DNA from: Pseudomonas sp. 21
GTDB taxonomy: Bacteria > Pseudomonadota > Gammaproteobacteria > Pseudomonadales > Pseudomonadaceae
NCBI RefSeq assembly: GCF_000955805.1
Contig: NZ_JYOA01000001.1
Span: 313,766-377,765, forward strand
Reading direction: 5' to 3'
Length of the DNA stretch: 64,000 nucleotides
A program made the translations under genes and the position numbers. The notes under the pieces were generated by a model, which made no database searches, was not told where the DNA came from, and worked only from the letters and a program-made list of their open reading frames with translations. Shown in pieces: positions 53,700-63,974 of the stretch (its first letter is position 1; each line of letters starts with the position of its first letter).

Positions 53700-53948
53700 T
53701 CACGGGTGCCGAGCACGCAGCCTGCCTGCCGGGCTCAGCAGGATCAGCCGCGCCACCAGCAGTGCCAGCAGGCCGACCAGGGCAAAGGCAACGAGGATCG
53801 CCACGCCGCCACTCTGGTCGAGGAAGTCGGTGAGCGCCGCGAGGGCCGCGGCGAGGAACAACAACACCAGGCCGAACCACTGCATGCGCAGGGCGCGCAG
53901 ATGCCAGGAAGATCGGTGGTGGGCCAGGAAGCTCTCTTCGTTACCCAT
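53700..53948 (-). CDS. Small two-helix membrane protein
   Basis: An 82-residue protein with two hydrophobic helices (WFGLVLLFLAAALAALTDFL and VAILVAFALVGLLALLVARL) and a basic C-terminus (GRLRARHP). ATG 53948 follows TGGAGG seven bases away. A longer frame to 54179 lacks protein character. No family recognised. Confidence 0.65.
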   Translation of the reverse strand: MGNEESFLAHHRSSWHLRALRMQWFGLVLLFLAAALAALTDFLDQSGGVAILVAFALVGLLALLVARLILLSPAGRLRARHP

Positions 53949-54251
53949 GGCGGTGCCTCCACGAGAGGTGCTCTTCCACGCTACCAGCCTGCTCGGAGCG
54001 TGGCACGGAAGCTGATGAAACGTACTGCCCCACCCGCATGGGCGCGCCCGGCAGCCCCCGGCGGTGACATCGCTGAAACAGCGCAGTGATCGACCGAAGA
54101 ATTGAATTGAATGCAAGGCGCTGATCCTGCGTCGAGCGGTCAGCGTCTCCGCCAGCGGCACGCTAGAGCGTTGCGCCATTGATACAGATCCGCTTGCCTG
54201 GTGCAGAACTGTCTATCCTTCACCGGGCTGTCATGAATCAGGGATGGGGCA
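53949..54251. other. 303-base divergent intergenic region
   Basis: It separates the small membrane protein (minus) and the YbhG-like gene (plus). It has an AT-richer patch (GAAGAATTGAATTGAATGC near 54100). CTATCCT near 54211-54217 could be a -10 box, but I find no -35 at standard distance. No repeats. Confidence 0.5.
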
Positions 54252-55252
54252 ATGCCTAAGAAGCTGGTACTGGTGGCGCTCGTTGCGCTGCTGCTGGGGG
54301 GCGGAGTGTGGTGGTACCTGCACTCCCGCGAAAGCGGTGACAAACGCCTGGTGCTCTACGGCAACGTGGACATCCGCCAGGTGTCGCTGGCCTTCACCGG
54401 CAGCGAGCGCATCGCGAAGATGAATGTCGAGGAAGGCGACCAGGTGAAGGCCGGCGACGTGCTGGCCAGCCTCGACACTCGCGCCCTGCGTCTGCAGATC
54501 GACAAGGCCCAGGCACAGATCGCCGCCCAGGAGCAGAACCTGCTGCGCCTGAAGAACGGCTCGCGCCCCGAGGACATCGACAGAGCCCGCGCCCAGGACA
54601 AGGCTGCCCGCGCCCAGCTCGACCTCGCCAACACCCAGTTGCGTCGGCTGCAGAGCATCCGCGCCAACAGCCCCGGCGGCCGCGCCGTCAGCCAGCAGGA
54701 CATCGACAGCGCCACTTCGCAGCAGAAGGTTGCCCAGGCCGAGCTGGAAGACCGGCAGAAGTCCCTGCGCCTGGCGCAGATTGGCCCGCGCGCGGAAGAC
54801 ATCGCCCAGGCCGACGCCCAGCTGGCCGCCGCCCGAGCCGACGTGGCGCTGCTGCAGCACAACCTAGACGAAGCCGACCTCAAGGCACCGCAGAACGCCA
54901 CCGTGCGCTCGCGCCTGCTGGAACCCGGCGACATGGCCTCGCCGCAGCGCCCGGTGTATTCGCTAGCCCTGACCGATCCGAAATGGATTCGCGCCTATGT
55001 CAGCGAAACCAACCTGGGCCGCATCAAGCCCGGCCTGAAGGCCCAGGTGTTCACCGACAGCCACCCGGACCAGGCCATCGACGGCCACGTCGGCTTCATC
55101 TCCTCGGTCGCCGAGTTCACGCCCAAGTCGGTGCAGACCGAAGAGCTGCGCACCAGCCTCGTCTATGAAGTGCGCGTGCTGGTGGCCGATCCGGACAACC
55201 GCCTGCGCCTGGGCATGCCGGCCACGGTGCGCTTCGCCGACGAGCCGCGTTG

Positions 55253-55253
<1 letters not shown>
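54252..55253 (+). CDS. ybhG: HlyD-family adaptor of an ABC exporter (YbhG-like)
   Basis: A 333-residue membrane fusion protein: N-terminal anchor (LVLVALVALLLGGGVWWYL), first lipoyl half (LYGNVDIRQVSLAFTGSERI, VEEGDQVKAGDVLASLD), a long coiled-coil hairpin (about 75-200) rich in Ala, Gln and Arg, second lipoyl half (LKAPQNATVRSRLLEPGDM) and a barrel domain. Gene order with the next three matches E. coli ybhGFSR, an exporter linked to drug and cation tolerance. The ATPase start overlaps its stop by one base. Confidence 0.87.
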
Positions 55254-57048
<1,795 letters not shown>

Positions 57049-57052
<4 letters not shown>

Positions 57053-58179
57053 GCGCCGGCGGCTTCTGGTGGCGCCTCGCCTCGCTGACCCGCAAGGAAG
57101 TGCGGCAGCTGGTGCGCGACCGCAGCAACCTGCTGATCGGCATCGGCCTGCCCATCGCGCTGATCCTGATCTTCGGCTACGGCCTGTCGCTGGACGTCAA
57201 GCGCGCCATCGTCGCCATCGTCCTCGACGATCCCTCCCCCGTGGCCCGCGACGTGGCCGCCGGGATCAGCCGCACCGAGTATCTGGAGCCACACCTGGTG
57301 CGTTCGTTCGCCGAGGGCGAGAAGCTGATGCGCGCCCGCGAAGTGGACGCGGTGGTGCAGTTCCCCTCCGATTTCACCCGCAATCTCAACGACGGCCACG
57401 CGCAGATCCAGGTGCTGGTGCAGGGCTCGGATGCCACCCGCGCCGCCAGTGTTTCCACCTACGTCAGCAGCGCGCTGGCGGGCTACGGCGAGAAGCAGGC
57501 CGACCGTGGCGCCGGCTCGGCGAGCCAGGCTGGCGCGGTCACCATCGTCCAGCGCATGTGGTTCAACGCCGCCAACACCAGCACCTGGTACCTGGTGCCG
57601 GGGCTGATCGTGCTGATCATGACCCTGGTGGGCGCCTTCCTCACCGCCCTGGTGATGGCCCGCGAATGGGAACGCGGCACGCTGGAGGCGCTGTTCGTCA
57701 CGCCGGTGCGGCCGGTAGAAATCCTCCTGGCGAAGATCATCCCCTGCTTCGGCATCGGCATGATCGGCCTGGCGCTGTGCCTGCTCGCCGCGCGCTTCCT
57801 GTTCGACGTGCCGATCTACGGCTCCTTCGTCGTGCTGGTGATAGCCTCGATGCTCTACATGCTGGTGGCGCTGGGCATCGGCCTGCTGATCTCGGCGGTG
57901 ACCAAGAACCAGTTCCTCGCCAGCCAGATCGCCCTGCTCGCCAGCTTCCTGCCGGCGATGATGCTCTCGGGCTTCATCTTCGACCTGCGCAACGTACCGA
58001 CCGCCATCCGCGTGATCGGCAACCTGCTGCCAGCGACCTACTTCATGGAGCTGGTGAAATCCCTGTTCCTGGCCGGCGACTTCTGGCCAATGATCTTCAA
58101 GAACTGCGCCATCCTCGCCGCCTACGCCGTCGCCCTGCTGGGGCTGGCGCGGCTGGTGACGCGCAAGCGGCTGGACTGA
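57049..58179 (+). CDS. ybhS: ABC-2 type permease (YbhS-like)
   Basis: A 376-residue ABC-2 permease: one membrane helix near residue 30, a periplasmic domain of about 140 residues, then five helices including the conserved stretch MAREWERGTLEALFVTPVRP. It forms a pore together with the next gene product. ATG 57049 lies within the ATPase stop (ATGA). Confidence 0.9.
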
Positions 58180-58184
58180 CTCGC

Positions 58185-59288
58185 ATGGAATTTTTCTGGC
58201 GCATCCTCAACCTGTGGCGCAAGGAACTGCTGGTGATCCTCAAGGACCCGGCCAACCGCATCGTGCTGGTGGCGCCGGTGCTGATGCAGAGCGTGCTGTT
58301 CGGCTACGCCGTGACCTTCGACCTCAACGACGCGCCCTACGCCATCCTCGACCTGAGCCACAGCGAATCCTCCACCCGCCTCGCCTCGCGGCTGGACGGC
58401 AGCGGCATCTTCCACCGGGTGGCGACGCTCACCCGCGTCGAGGAAATCCAGACGGTGATCGACGAGCAGAAGGCGCTGCTGGTGATCCACATCCCGTCAG
58501 ACTTCCAGACCCGCCTGGCACAGGGCGACCCGGCGCCGATCCAGGTCATCCTCGACGGCCGCAACTCCAACACCGCCGGCTCCGCCGCCGCCGGCCTGGC
58601 CGTGGTGGTGGACCAGTTCAATCGCGAACAGGGCCTGGCCTCGGCGCCGATCAGCGTGGTCAGCCGCTCCTGGTACAACCCCAACCTGGAAACCCGCTGG
58701 CCGCTGATCCCCGCGCTGATCGCCACCCTGAGCATGATGCAGACATTGATGCTCACCGCGCTCTCGGTCGCCCGCGAACGCGAACAGGGCACCTTCGACC
58801 AGCTGCTGGTGACGCCCTACACGCCGCTGGAAATCATGTTCGGCAAGGCCATCCCGCCGCTGCTCATCGGCCTGGTGCAGGCCACGCTGGTGCTGCTGAT
58901 GGCGCTGTTCTGGTTCCGAATACCCATGGCCGGCTCGCTGTTCAACCTCTACGGCGGGCTGACTGTCTTCACCATCGCCTGCGTCGGGCTAGGCATGTCG
59001 ATCTCCGCCGTGTCGCTGAACATGCAGCAGGCGATGCTCTACACCTTCGTGCTGATCATGCCGCTGACACTGCTCTCCGGCCTCGCCACGCCGGTGCGCA
59101 ACATGCCCGAGTTCCTGCAGATCGTGACCTACGCCAACCCGCTGCGCTTCGGCATCGACCTGATCCAGCGGGTCTACCTCGAGGGCGCGACCCTGGCCGA
59201 TGTCTGGCACAACCTGATCCCCATGCTGGTGGTCGCTGCCGTCACCTTGCCGCTTGCCTCGTGGCTGTTCCGCCACCGGCTTGCGTAA
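58185..59288 (+). CDS. ybhR: ABC-2 type permease (YbhR-like)
   Basis: A 367-residue ABC-2 permease similar in plan to the previous one: RKELLVILKDPANRIVLVAP at the N-terminus, a periplasmic domain, then helices with VAREREQGTFDQLLVTPYTP. A longer open frame runs across the previous gene in another phase; it is the ATG at 58185, five bases after the YbhS stop, that starts the family match. It completes the exporter heterodimer. Confidence 0.9.
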   Translation: MEFFWRILNLWRKELLVILKDPANRIVLVAPVLMQSVLFGYAVTFDLNDAPYAILDLSHSESSTRLASRLDGSGIFHRVATLTRVEEIQTVIDEQKALLVIHIPSDFQTRLAQGDPAPIQVILDGRNSNTAGSAAAGLAVVVDQFNREQGLASAPISVVSRSWYNPNLETRWPLIPALIATLSMMQTLMLTALSVAREREQGTFDQLLVTPYTPLEIMFGKAIPPLLIGLVQATLVLLMALFWFRIPMAGSLFNLYGGLTVFTIACVGLGMSISAVSLNMQQAMLYTFVLIMPLTLLSGLATPVRNMPEFLQIVTYANPLRFGIDLIQRVYLEGATLADVWHNLIPMLVVAAVTLPLASWLFRHRLA

Positions 59289-59354
59289 CGGGTCACCCGG
59301 CATGGCGAACGAATGCAATACCCTGGCGAGGACCAACTTCGGAAATGGACAGCC

Positions 59355-59663
59355 ATGAGCGACACCAGCAGCTTCATCGTCTTCCTAGTCACCCAGCTCC
59401 TGCTGCCGTTCTGGCTGGGCCACCGGTACTGCCGCAGGAAAGGCATTCCCACCCAGTCCTGGCGCGCGGGCGGCATCTACCTGATCGCCCTGTCGGCGGC
59501 GATGCTGTTGTTCATCGGCCTGCTGGGCCTGCCCACCCACGTGAAGAACGTCGGCATGGTGACCAACCGCTCCATGGGCCTCGCCTGCGGCGTGATCGGC
59601 ATTTTCGGCGGCCTGCTGGTGGGCTATGTCGCGCGACGCTTCGAGCGCACTTCGGATGACTAG
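59355..59663 (+). CDS. Small membrane protein inside the exporter operon
   Basis: A 102-residue protein with three hydrophobic segments (SFIVFLVTQLLLPFWLGHRY, IYLIALSAAMLLFIGLLGL, MGLACGVIGIFGGLLVGYVA). ATG 59355 is preceded by a weak GGA site. It lies between the permease and the outer-membrane factor on the same strand. No family recognised; possibly an accessory of the exporter. Confidence 0.65.
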   Translation: MSDTSSFIVFLVTQLLLPFWLGHRYCRRKGIPTQSWRAGGIYLIALSAAMLLFIGLLGLPTHVKNVGMVTNRSMGLACGVIGIFGGLLVGYVARRFERTSDD

Positions 59664-59684
59664 CTTTGCAAGAGGGTGTCACCC

Positions 59685-61178
59685 ATGAACCTCACTTCCC
59701 GTTTCGTCTCCCTGGCCCTGCTGGGCAGCAGCCTCGCCGGCTGCGCCGTCGGCCCCGACTACGAAGCGCCGAAAACCCAGGCGCCGGCGAGCTGGCAGGC
59801 CGCCCACGCCGGCGACGGACAACTGCACCCGGTGGAGGGCACCACCCGGCTCAGCGAGGACTGGTGGACCCTGTTCAACGACCCGGTGCTGAACAACCTG
59901 CAACGCCGCGCCGACAAGGCCAGCCCGGACCTCAAGACTGCCGTGCTGCGCTTCGCCCAGAGCCGCATGCAGCGGCAGATGGTGGCCGCCCAGCGCGGCG
60001 TGGACGTCAACGCCTCGGCCGCGGTGAATCGCCAGCGCCTGAGCGAGAACGGCTCCAACGCGCTGATGATCCAGCGCATCGCCCCCACCGGTGACAGCGA
60101 CCAGATCGCCAAGGTCCTGGCCGAGCCGTTCACGCTCTACCAGGCCGGTTTCGACGCTTCCTGGGAACCCGACCTGTGGGGTCGCATCCGTCGTTCCATC
60201 GAGGCCGCCGATGCCAGTGTCGATGCGCAGCAGGCGATGTTCGAGGAAACCCGCCTGGGCGTTTCGGCGGAGCTGGCCCGCAGCTACTTCGAGCTGCGCG
60301 GCGTGCAGCAACAGATCGCCGTGGCCCGGCAGGACATCGCCGCCACCGAGGAATCCATGCAGCTGATCCAGGTGCGCGCCGACGGCGGGCTGGTGGACGA
60401 TTTCGACGTCGAACGCCAGCGCGGCCAGCTCGCCGAGCTGCGTTCCAGCCTGCCGCAACTGCAGGCCAGCGAAAGCGCAGCGATCAACCAGATCGGCGTA
60501 CTGATCGGCGCCGAGCCGGGCAGCCTGCGCGAGGACCTGAAACCCGTCGCGCAGAGCGCGCCGCAGACACCGGACCTGAGCCTCGGCCTGCCCTCGGAAG
60601 TGGCGCGCCGCCGCCCGGACATCCGCGCCGCCGAAGCCCAGCTGCACGCCGCCACCGCCAACATCGGCGTGGCCGTGGCCGACCTCTACCCGACTATCCG
60701 CCTGGGCGCGAACTTCGGCTACGAGTCGGTGGAAGACAGCAAGTTCGGCGACTGGGGCAGCCGCACCTGGACGGTCGGCCCGAGCCTCTCGCTGCCGATC
60801 TTCGACAACGGCCGGCGCCGCTCGCAGGTCAACCTGCGCAAGCTGGAACAGCAGGAAGCGGCAGTGTCCTACCAGCAGACCGTGCTCAAGGCCTGGCAGG
60901 AAGTGGACGACGCGCTGAGCCACTACGGCGCCGAACGCCAGCGCAACCAGCGCCTGCAGGAAAAACTGCACAGCAGCGACATCGCCTACGGCATGGCCAA
61001 GGCGCGCTACGCCGGCGGCATGACCGACTTCCTGGTGGAACTGGACGCCCAGCGCGCCTACCTGCAATCACGCCGCGACGTGGTCGACAGCGACACCCAG
61101 CTGCGCCTGACGCTGATCGCCCTGTGCAAGGCGCTCGGCGGCGGCACGCCGGCACCGGAGGCCAGCGCCAGTCGCTGA
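59685..61178 (+). CDS. Outer-membrane efflux factor (NodT/OprM family)
   Basis: A 497-residue lipoprotein channel of the TolC superfamily. The lipobox LAGCAVGPDYEAP gives Cys23 in this reading, and the body shows the duplicated OEP repeat (DWWTLFNDPVLNNLQRRA; DLSLGLPSEVARRRPDIRAA; GPSLSLPIFDNGRRRSQVNL). It would connect the YbhGFSR-like exporter to the outside. ATG 59685 has GAGGGTG upstream; GTG 59676 is also possible. The gene ends two bases before the stop of the convergent DUF4157 gene. Confidence 0.9.
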   Translation: MNLTSRFVSLALLGSSLAGCAVGPDYEAPKTQAPASWQAAHAGDGQLHPVEGTTRLSEDWWTLFNDPVLNNLQRRADKASPDLKTAVLRFAQSRMQRQMVAAQRGVDVNASAAVNRQRLSENGSNALMIQRIAPTGDSDQIAKVLAEPFTLYQAGFDASWEPDLWGRIRRSIEAADASVDAQQAMFEETRLGVSAELARSYFELRGVQQQIAVARQDIAATEESMQLIQVRADGGLVDDFDVERQRGQLAELRSSLPQLQASESAAINQIGVLIGAEPGSLREDLKPVAQSAPQTPDLSLGLPSEVARRRPDIRAAEAQLHAATANIGVAVADLYPTIRLGANFGYESVEDSKFGDWGSRTWTVGPSLSLPIFDNGRRRSQVNLRKLEQQEAAVSYQQTVLKAWQEVDDALSHYGAERQRNQRLQEKLHSSDIAYGMAKARYAGGMTDFLVELDAQRAYLQSRRDVVDSDTQLRLTLIALCKALGGGTPAPEASASR

Positions 61179-61180
61179 GG

Positions 61181-61801
61181 TCAGTTCTTCTGCGCGGAGA
61201 CCTTGCCGTCGCGCAGGTCCTTGGCGACCCGGCGCTGCATCTCGTAGGCCGGCGCCTCCACGGCGTCGAAGTCCTCGGAATAGCGCGTGGCGAAGCCCTG
61301 TACACCCCACTCCTGGTACTGCTTCACGTGCCACAGCTCATGGGCCCAGAGGGCGACGTCCTTCTGCGCATCGTCCTCGCTGCGAAAGACGATCACATCC
61401 ACCAGCGTGACGGCCTCGGTGTCCGGGTTCTGCATGATCGCCTGACCGGCATTCAGGTCATCCAGCGCACCGATGGAATAGCGTGCGGCCATGAGCACGT
61501 CGTCGGGGTAGTAAGGCTGCAGCTGGGCGCGAATCTCCAGCGGAATCGGCTCGGTGCCGCCCTGCACGGCCTGATCGCGAGACTGCTGCAGCCAGACGGC
61601 CAATGCCTGGGCGGCCATCTTGCGGGTATCCGACAGCACCGGGCCGAGCACGGCACCCAGGTCTGGCAGGCACATGCAGGTGTCCAGGCAGACCTGGCGC
61701 TGCCCCGCAGGGCAAGTCGCGGCCAGGGTATCGACGGACGCGGCCAACCCGGTGAGCAACGCCAGGGCGTGCAGGAAGCGGGTTGCGAGGGGGGATGGCA
61801 T
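61181..61801 (-). CDS. DUF4157-like secreted protein with Cys-rich N-terminus
   Basis: A 206-residue protein with signal peptide (cleavage near TLAATC), a cluster of four cysteines at 30, 38, 42 and 44 (CPAGQRQVCLDTCMCLPDLG), and a C-terminal metallopeptidase-like motif HELWH (His154, Glu155, His158) in LWAHELWHVKQYQEWG. The latter is the DUF4157 pattern. Whether it is a working protease is not known. It is convergent with the outer-membrane factor gene. Confidence 0.72.
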   Translation of the reverse strand: MPSPLATRFLHALALLTGLAASVDTLAATCPAGQRQVCLDTCMCLPDLGAVLGPVLSDTRKMAAQALAVWLQQSRDQAVQGGTEPIPLEIRAQLQPYYPDDVLMAARYSIGALDDLNAGQAIMQNPDTEAVTLVDVIVFRSEDDAQKDVALWAHELWHVKQYQEWGVQGFATRYSEDFDAVEAPAYEMQRRVAKDLRDGKVSAQKN

Positions 61802-61927
61802 GAAAAGGCTCCGCTACAGCGTGGAGAAAGAATGGTGCTCAGACAATGGCGCGGCGCGATCATGCCATGCCGCCAGCAAAAAAAGAGCGCTGGCGCGACG
61901 TATGAAACTTCTGATAGCTTCTGAGCC

Positions 61928-61990
61928 ATGAATGCCGCCAACCGCACCTTCCAGCCGATTATTACCACCATCGCTCCGATGGTGGGTTAG
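61928..61990 (+). CDS. 20-residue leader peptide of a probable attenuator
   Basis: An ATG-started 20-codon frame ends in TAG at 61988. The peptide is MNAANRTFQPIITTIAPMVG. Codons 11-15 are ATT ATT ACC ACC ATC (Ile-Ile-Thr-Thr-Ile), directly on the first arm of a hairpin, and the stop lies in its second arm. This is how ribosome-sensed attenuators are built. I do not recognise the peptide. The Ile/Thr codons are the candidate control codons; no clear Shine-Dalgarno is seen apart from TGAG. Confidence 0.65.
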   Translation: MNAANRTFQPIITTIAPMVG

Positions 61991-62033
61991 CGCATTCCGC
62001 GAACAACCAAACCCGCCTCCCGGCGGGTTTTTT
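61965..62033 (+). terminator. Attenuator: three exclusive stems ending in an intrinsic terminator
   Basis: Stem 1:2 is CCACCATCG (61965-61973) with CGATGGTGG (61977-61985). Stem 3:4, the terminator, is AAACCCGCC (62009-62017), loop TCCC, GGCGGGTTT (62022-62030) followed by TTT. Arm 2 can instead pair with arm 3: GGTGGGTT (61981-61988) with AACCCGCC (62010-62017), eight pairs with one G-U. Thus 1:2 plus 3:4 would stop transcription and 2:3 would let it pass. Confidence 0.75.
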
Positions 62034-62072
62034 AATGCCCGCCGTCCGAGGCTCCCGATCGAGGAGACACTG

Positions 62073-62477
62073 ATGGACCCGGCAAACCAAACGGCACCTC
62101 ACCCGCTGCAAGCGCTCATCCAGACCGCCGACGAGGCCATCGGCCGAGAGGATTTCGACGCGCTGATCGAGTTCTACAGCGATGACGCCCTGCTGGTGGT
62201 CAAGCCCGGCCTGCTCGCGCGCGGCAAGGCGCAGATCCGCCAGGCCTTTGTCGCCATCGCCGAGCACTTCGGGCACAACCTGCGGGTGCGCCAGGGGCGC
62301 CTGGAAATCCTCGAGACCGGCGACACCGCCCTGGTGGTCGCGCAGACCCTCCTCGACACCCGCCACGGCAAGCTGAGCCGCCGCGCCACCTACGTGTTCC
62401 GCCGCGAGACCGATGGCGCCTGGCGCTGCGCCGTGGACAACTCCTACGGCACCGACCTGCTGGAGGCGACGACATGA
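62073..62477 (+). CDS. SnoaL-like/DUF4440 protein (SgcJ/EcaC type)
   Basis: A 134-residue NTF2-fold protein: LIQTADEAIGREDFDALIEF, YSDDALLVVKPGLLARGKAQ, FVAIAEHFGHNLRVRQGRLE. Such proteins are small-molecule binders or isomerase-like enzymes; stress-related DUF4440 proteins are common. GAGGAGA is six bases before ATG 62073. It is the first gene after the attenuator terminator and overlaps the next gene by four bases. Confidence 0.8.
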   Translation: MDPANQTAPHPLQALIQTADEAIGREDFDALIEFYSDDALLVVKPGLLARGKAQIRQAFVAIAEHFGHNLRVRQGRLEILETGDTALVVAQTLLDTRHGKLSRRATYVFRRETDGAWRCAVDNSYGTDLLEATT

Positions 62478-62965
62478 CCACGCAGACAGGTACGCTGCAC
62501 CTGCTGTGCGGCAAGGCAGCGTCGGGCAAGTCCTGCCTGGCGCGGCAACTGGCCGAGGCGCCGGGCACCGTGATGCTGGCCGAGGAACAGTGGCTGGCCG
62601 AGCTGTTCCCCTGGGGCATCAGCAACCCCGACGACTATCAGCTCTACGCGCGCCGCGTGCGCAAGGTCATGGGGCCGCACGTGGTCGGCCTGCTGCGCGC
62701 CGGCACCAGCGTGGTGCTGGACATCCCCGCCAATACCCTGGCCGACCGCCGCTGGCTGATCGACCTGGCGCAACAGGCCGGCGCCGCGCACTGCCTGCAC
62801 TTCCTCGACGTCGACCCGGCCACCTGCCGCAGCCGCCTGCTGGCGCGCCATGCCATTGCACCACTGGCGGCGCCGCTGGACCCGGCCGGCTACGAGGCGC
62901 TCAACCGCTACTTCGTCGCCCCGCGCCCGGAGGAAAAACTGCGGGTGCAGCGCCATGGCGCCTGA
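62474..62965 (+). CDS. P-loop kinase-like/AAA protein
   Basis: A 163-residue P-loop protein: Walker A LLCGKAASGKSCLARQL (residues about 10-26), the region HFLDVDPATCRSRLLARHA resembling the lid of small-molecule kinases, and a likely Asp in VVLDIPANTLADRRWL. It looks like the chloramphenicol phosphotransferase/zeta-toxin group of small kinases. It is coupled to the SnoaL-like gene (ATGA overlap). Substrate unknown. Confidence 0.8.
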   Translation: MTTQTGTLHLLCGKAASGKSCLARQLAEAPGTVMLAEEQWLAELFPWGISNPDDYQLYARRVRKVMGPHVVGLLRAGTSVVLDIPANTLADRRWLIDLAQQAGAAHCLHFLDVDPATCRSRLLARHAIAPLAAPLDPAGYEALNRYFVAPRPEEKLRVQRHGA

Positions 62966-63022
62966 GCGCGTAGAATCGCCGCCCCGATCCGCCGAATCCG
63001 CCTGTGTAGAAAGACCCGAAGC

Positions 63023-63961
63023 ATGAACACCGACGCCATCGCTACCCTGCGCGAGCAACTGCTTGCGGCCCTGAACCCCGCCCCCGCGGAGACCCGCCGC
63101 CTGTTCCACGGGCGCGGCCGGCGCTGGCCGGGGCTGGAGCACGTGACCGCAGACTGGCTGGAAGGCGTGCTGCTGGTTTCGCTGTTCCGCGAGCCTGCCG
63201 AAGACGAGCTGGCGGCCCTCAGGGCGATGCTGGTCGAACTGGCGCAAAGCGAAAGCTGGCGCGCCACCGGCGCCCGCAGCCTGATGCTGCAGCACCGCTA
63301 CACCCTGGAAAGCACGATGGAAGTCCTGCATGGCGAGGCATTCGACGGCTGGCAGATCACCGAGCACGGGCTGCGCTACCAGCTGGACCTGGGCCGCAAG
63401 CAGAACAACGGCCTGTTCCTCGACATGCGCTACGGCCGCCAGTGGGTGCAGGCCAACTCCGAAGGCTTGCGCGTGCTGAACCTGTTCGCCTACACCTGCG
63501 GCTTCTCCGTGGCGGCCATCGCCGGCGGCGCGCAGAAAGTGGTCAACCTCGACATGGCCCGCGCCGCGCTCAGCCGTGGCCGCGACAACCACCGCCTGAA
63601 CGGCCACGACCTGTCGAAGGTCAGCTTCCTCGACCACGACCTGTTCAAGTCCTGGGGCAAGGTGAAGAAGTCCGGCCCCTACGACCTGATCATCATCGAC
63701 CCGCCGAGCTTCCAGAAAGGCAGCTTCGTCCTCGACAAGGACTACGCCCGCGTCCTGCGCCGCCTGCCGGAACTGCTGGACGGCGCCGGCACCGTACTGG
63801 CCTGCGTGAACGACCCGGCCGTTGGCGTCGACTTCCTCCTCCAGGGCATGGCCGCCGAGGCGCCACAGCTGCGCTTCGTCGAGCGCCTGGAGAACCCGCC
63901 GGAATTTGCCGATATCGAGGAAGACAGCGGCCTGAAGGCACTGGTGTTCCGGCTGGGCTGA
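63023..63961 (+). CDS. Class I SAM-dependent methyltransferase (RlmK/RlmI-like)
   Basis: A 312-residue methyltransferase. An N-terminal part of about 100 residues is followed by QNNGLFLDMRYGRQWVQ, the SAM site VLNLFAYTCGFSVAAIAGGA and the catalytic motif IIIDPPSFQKGSF. This is the layout of 23S rRNA m5C/m7G methyltransferases of the RlmI/RlmKL group, but without a PUA domain, so the RNA target is uncertain. It starts at ATG 63023, 57 bases after the kinase-like gene. Confidence 0.85.
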   Translation: MNTDAIATLREQLLAALNPAPAETRRLFHGRGRRWPGLEHVTADWLEGVLLVSLFREPAEDELAALRAMLVELAQSESWRATGARSLMLQHRYTLESTMEVLHGEAFDGWQITEHGLRYQLDLGRKQNNGLFLDMRYGRQWVQANSEGLRVLNLFAYTCGFSVAAIAGGAQKVVNLDMARAALSRGRDNHRLNGHDLSKVSFLDHDLFKSWGKVKKSGPYDLIIIDPPSFQKGSFVLDKDYARVLRRLPELLDGAGTVLACVNDPAVGVDFLLQGMAAEAPQLRFVERLENPPEFADIEEDSGLKALVFRLG

Positions 63962-63974
63962 TCTCGCCGATCCC

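Noticed and set aside
57069..58184. In-frame extension of the YbhR frame across the whole YbhS gene
   Set aside because: The extension is the shadow of YbhS in another phase (Arg/Pro/Gly-rich). The permease match starts at the ATG at 58185.
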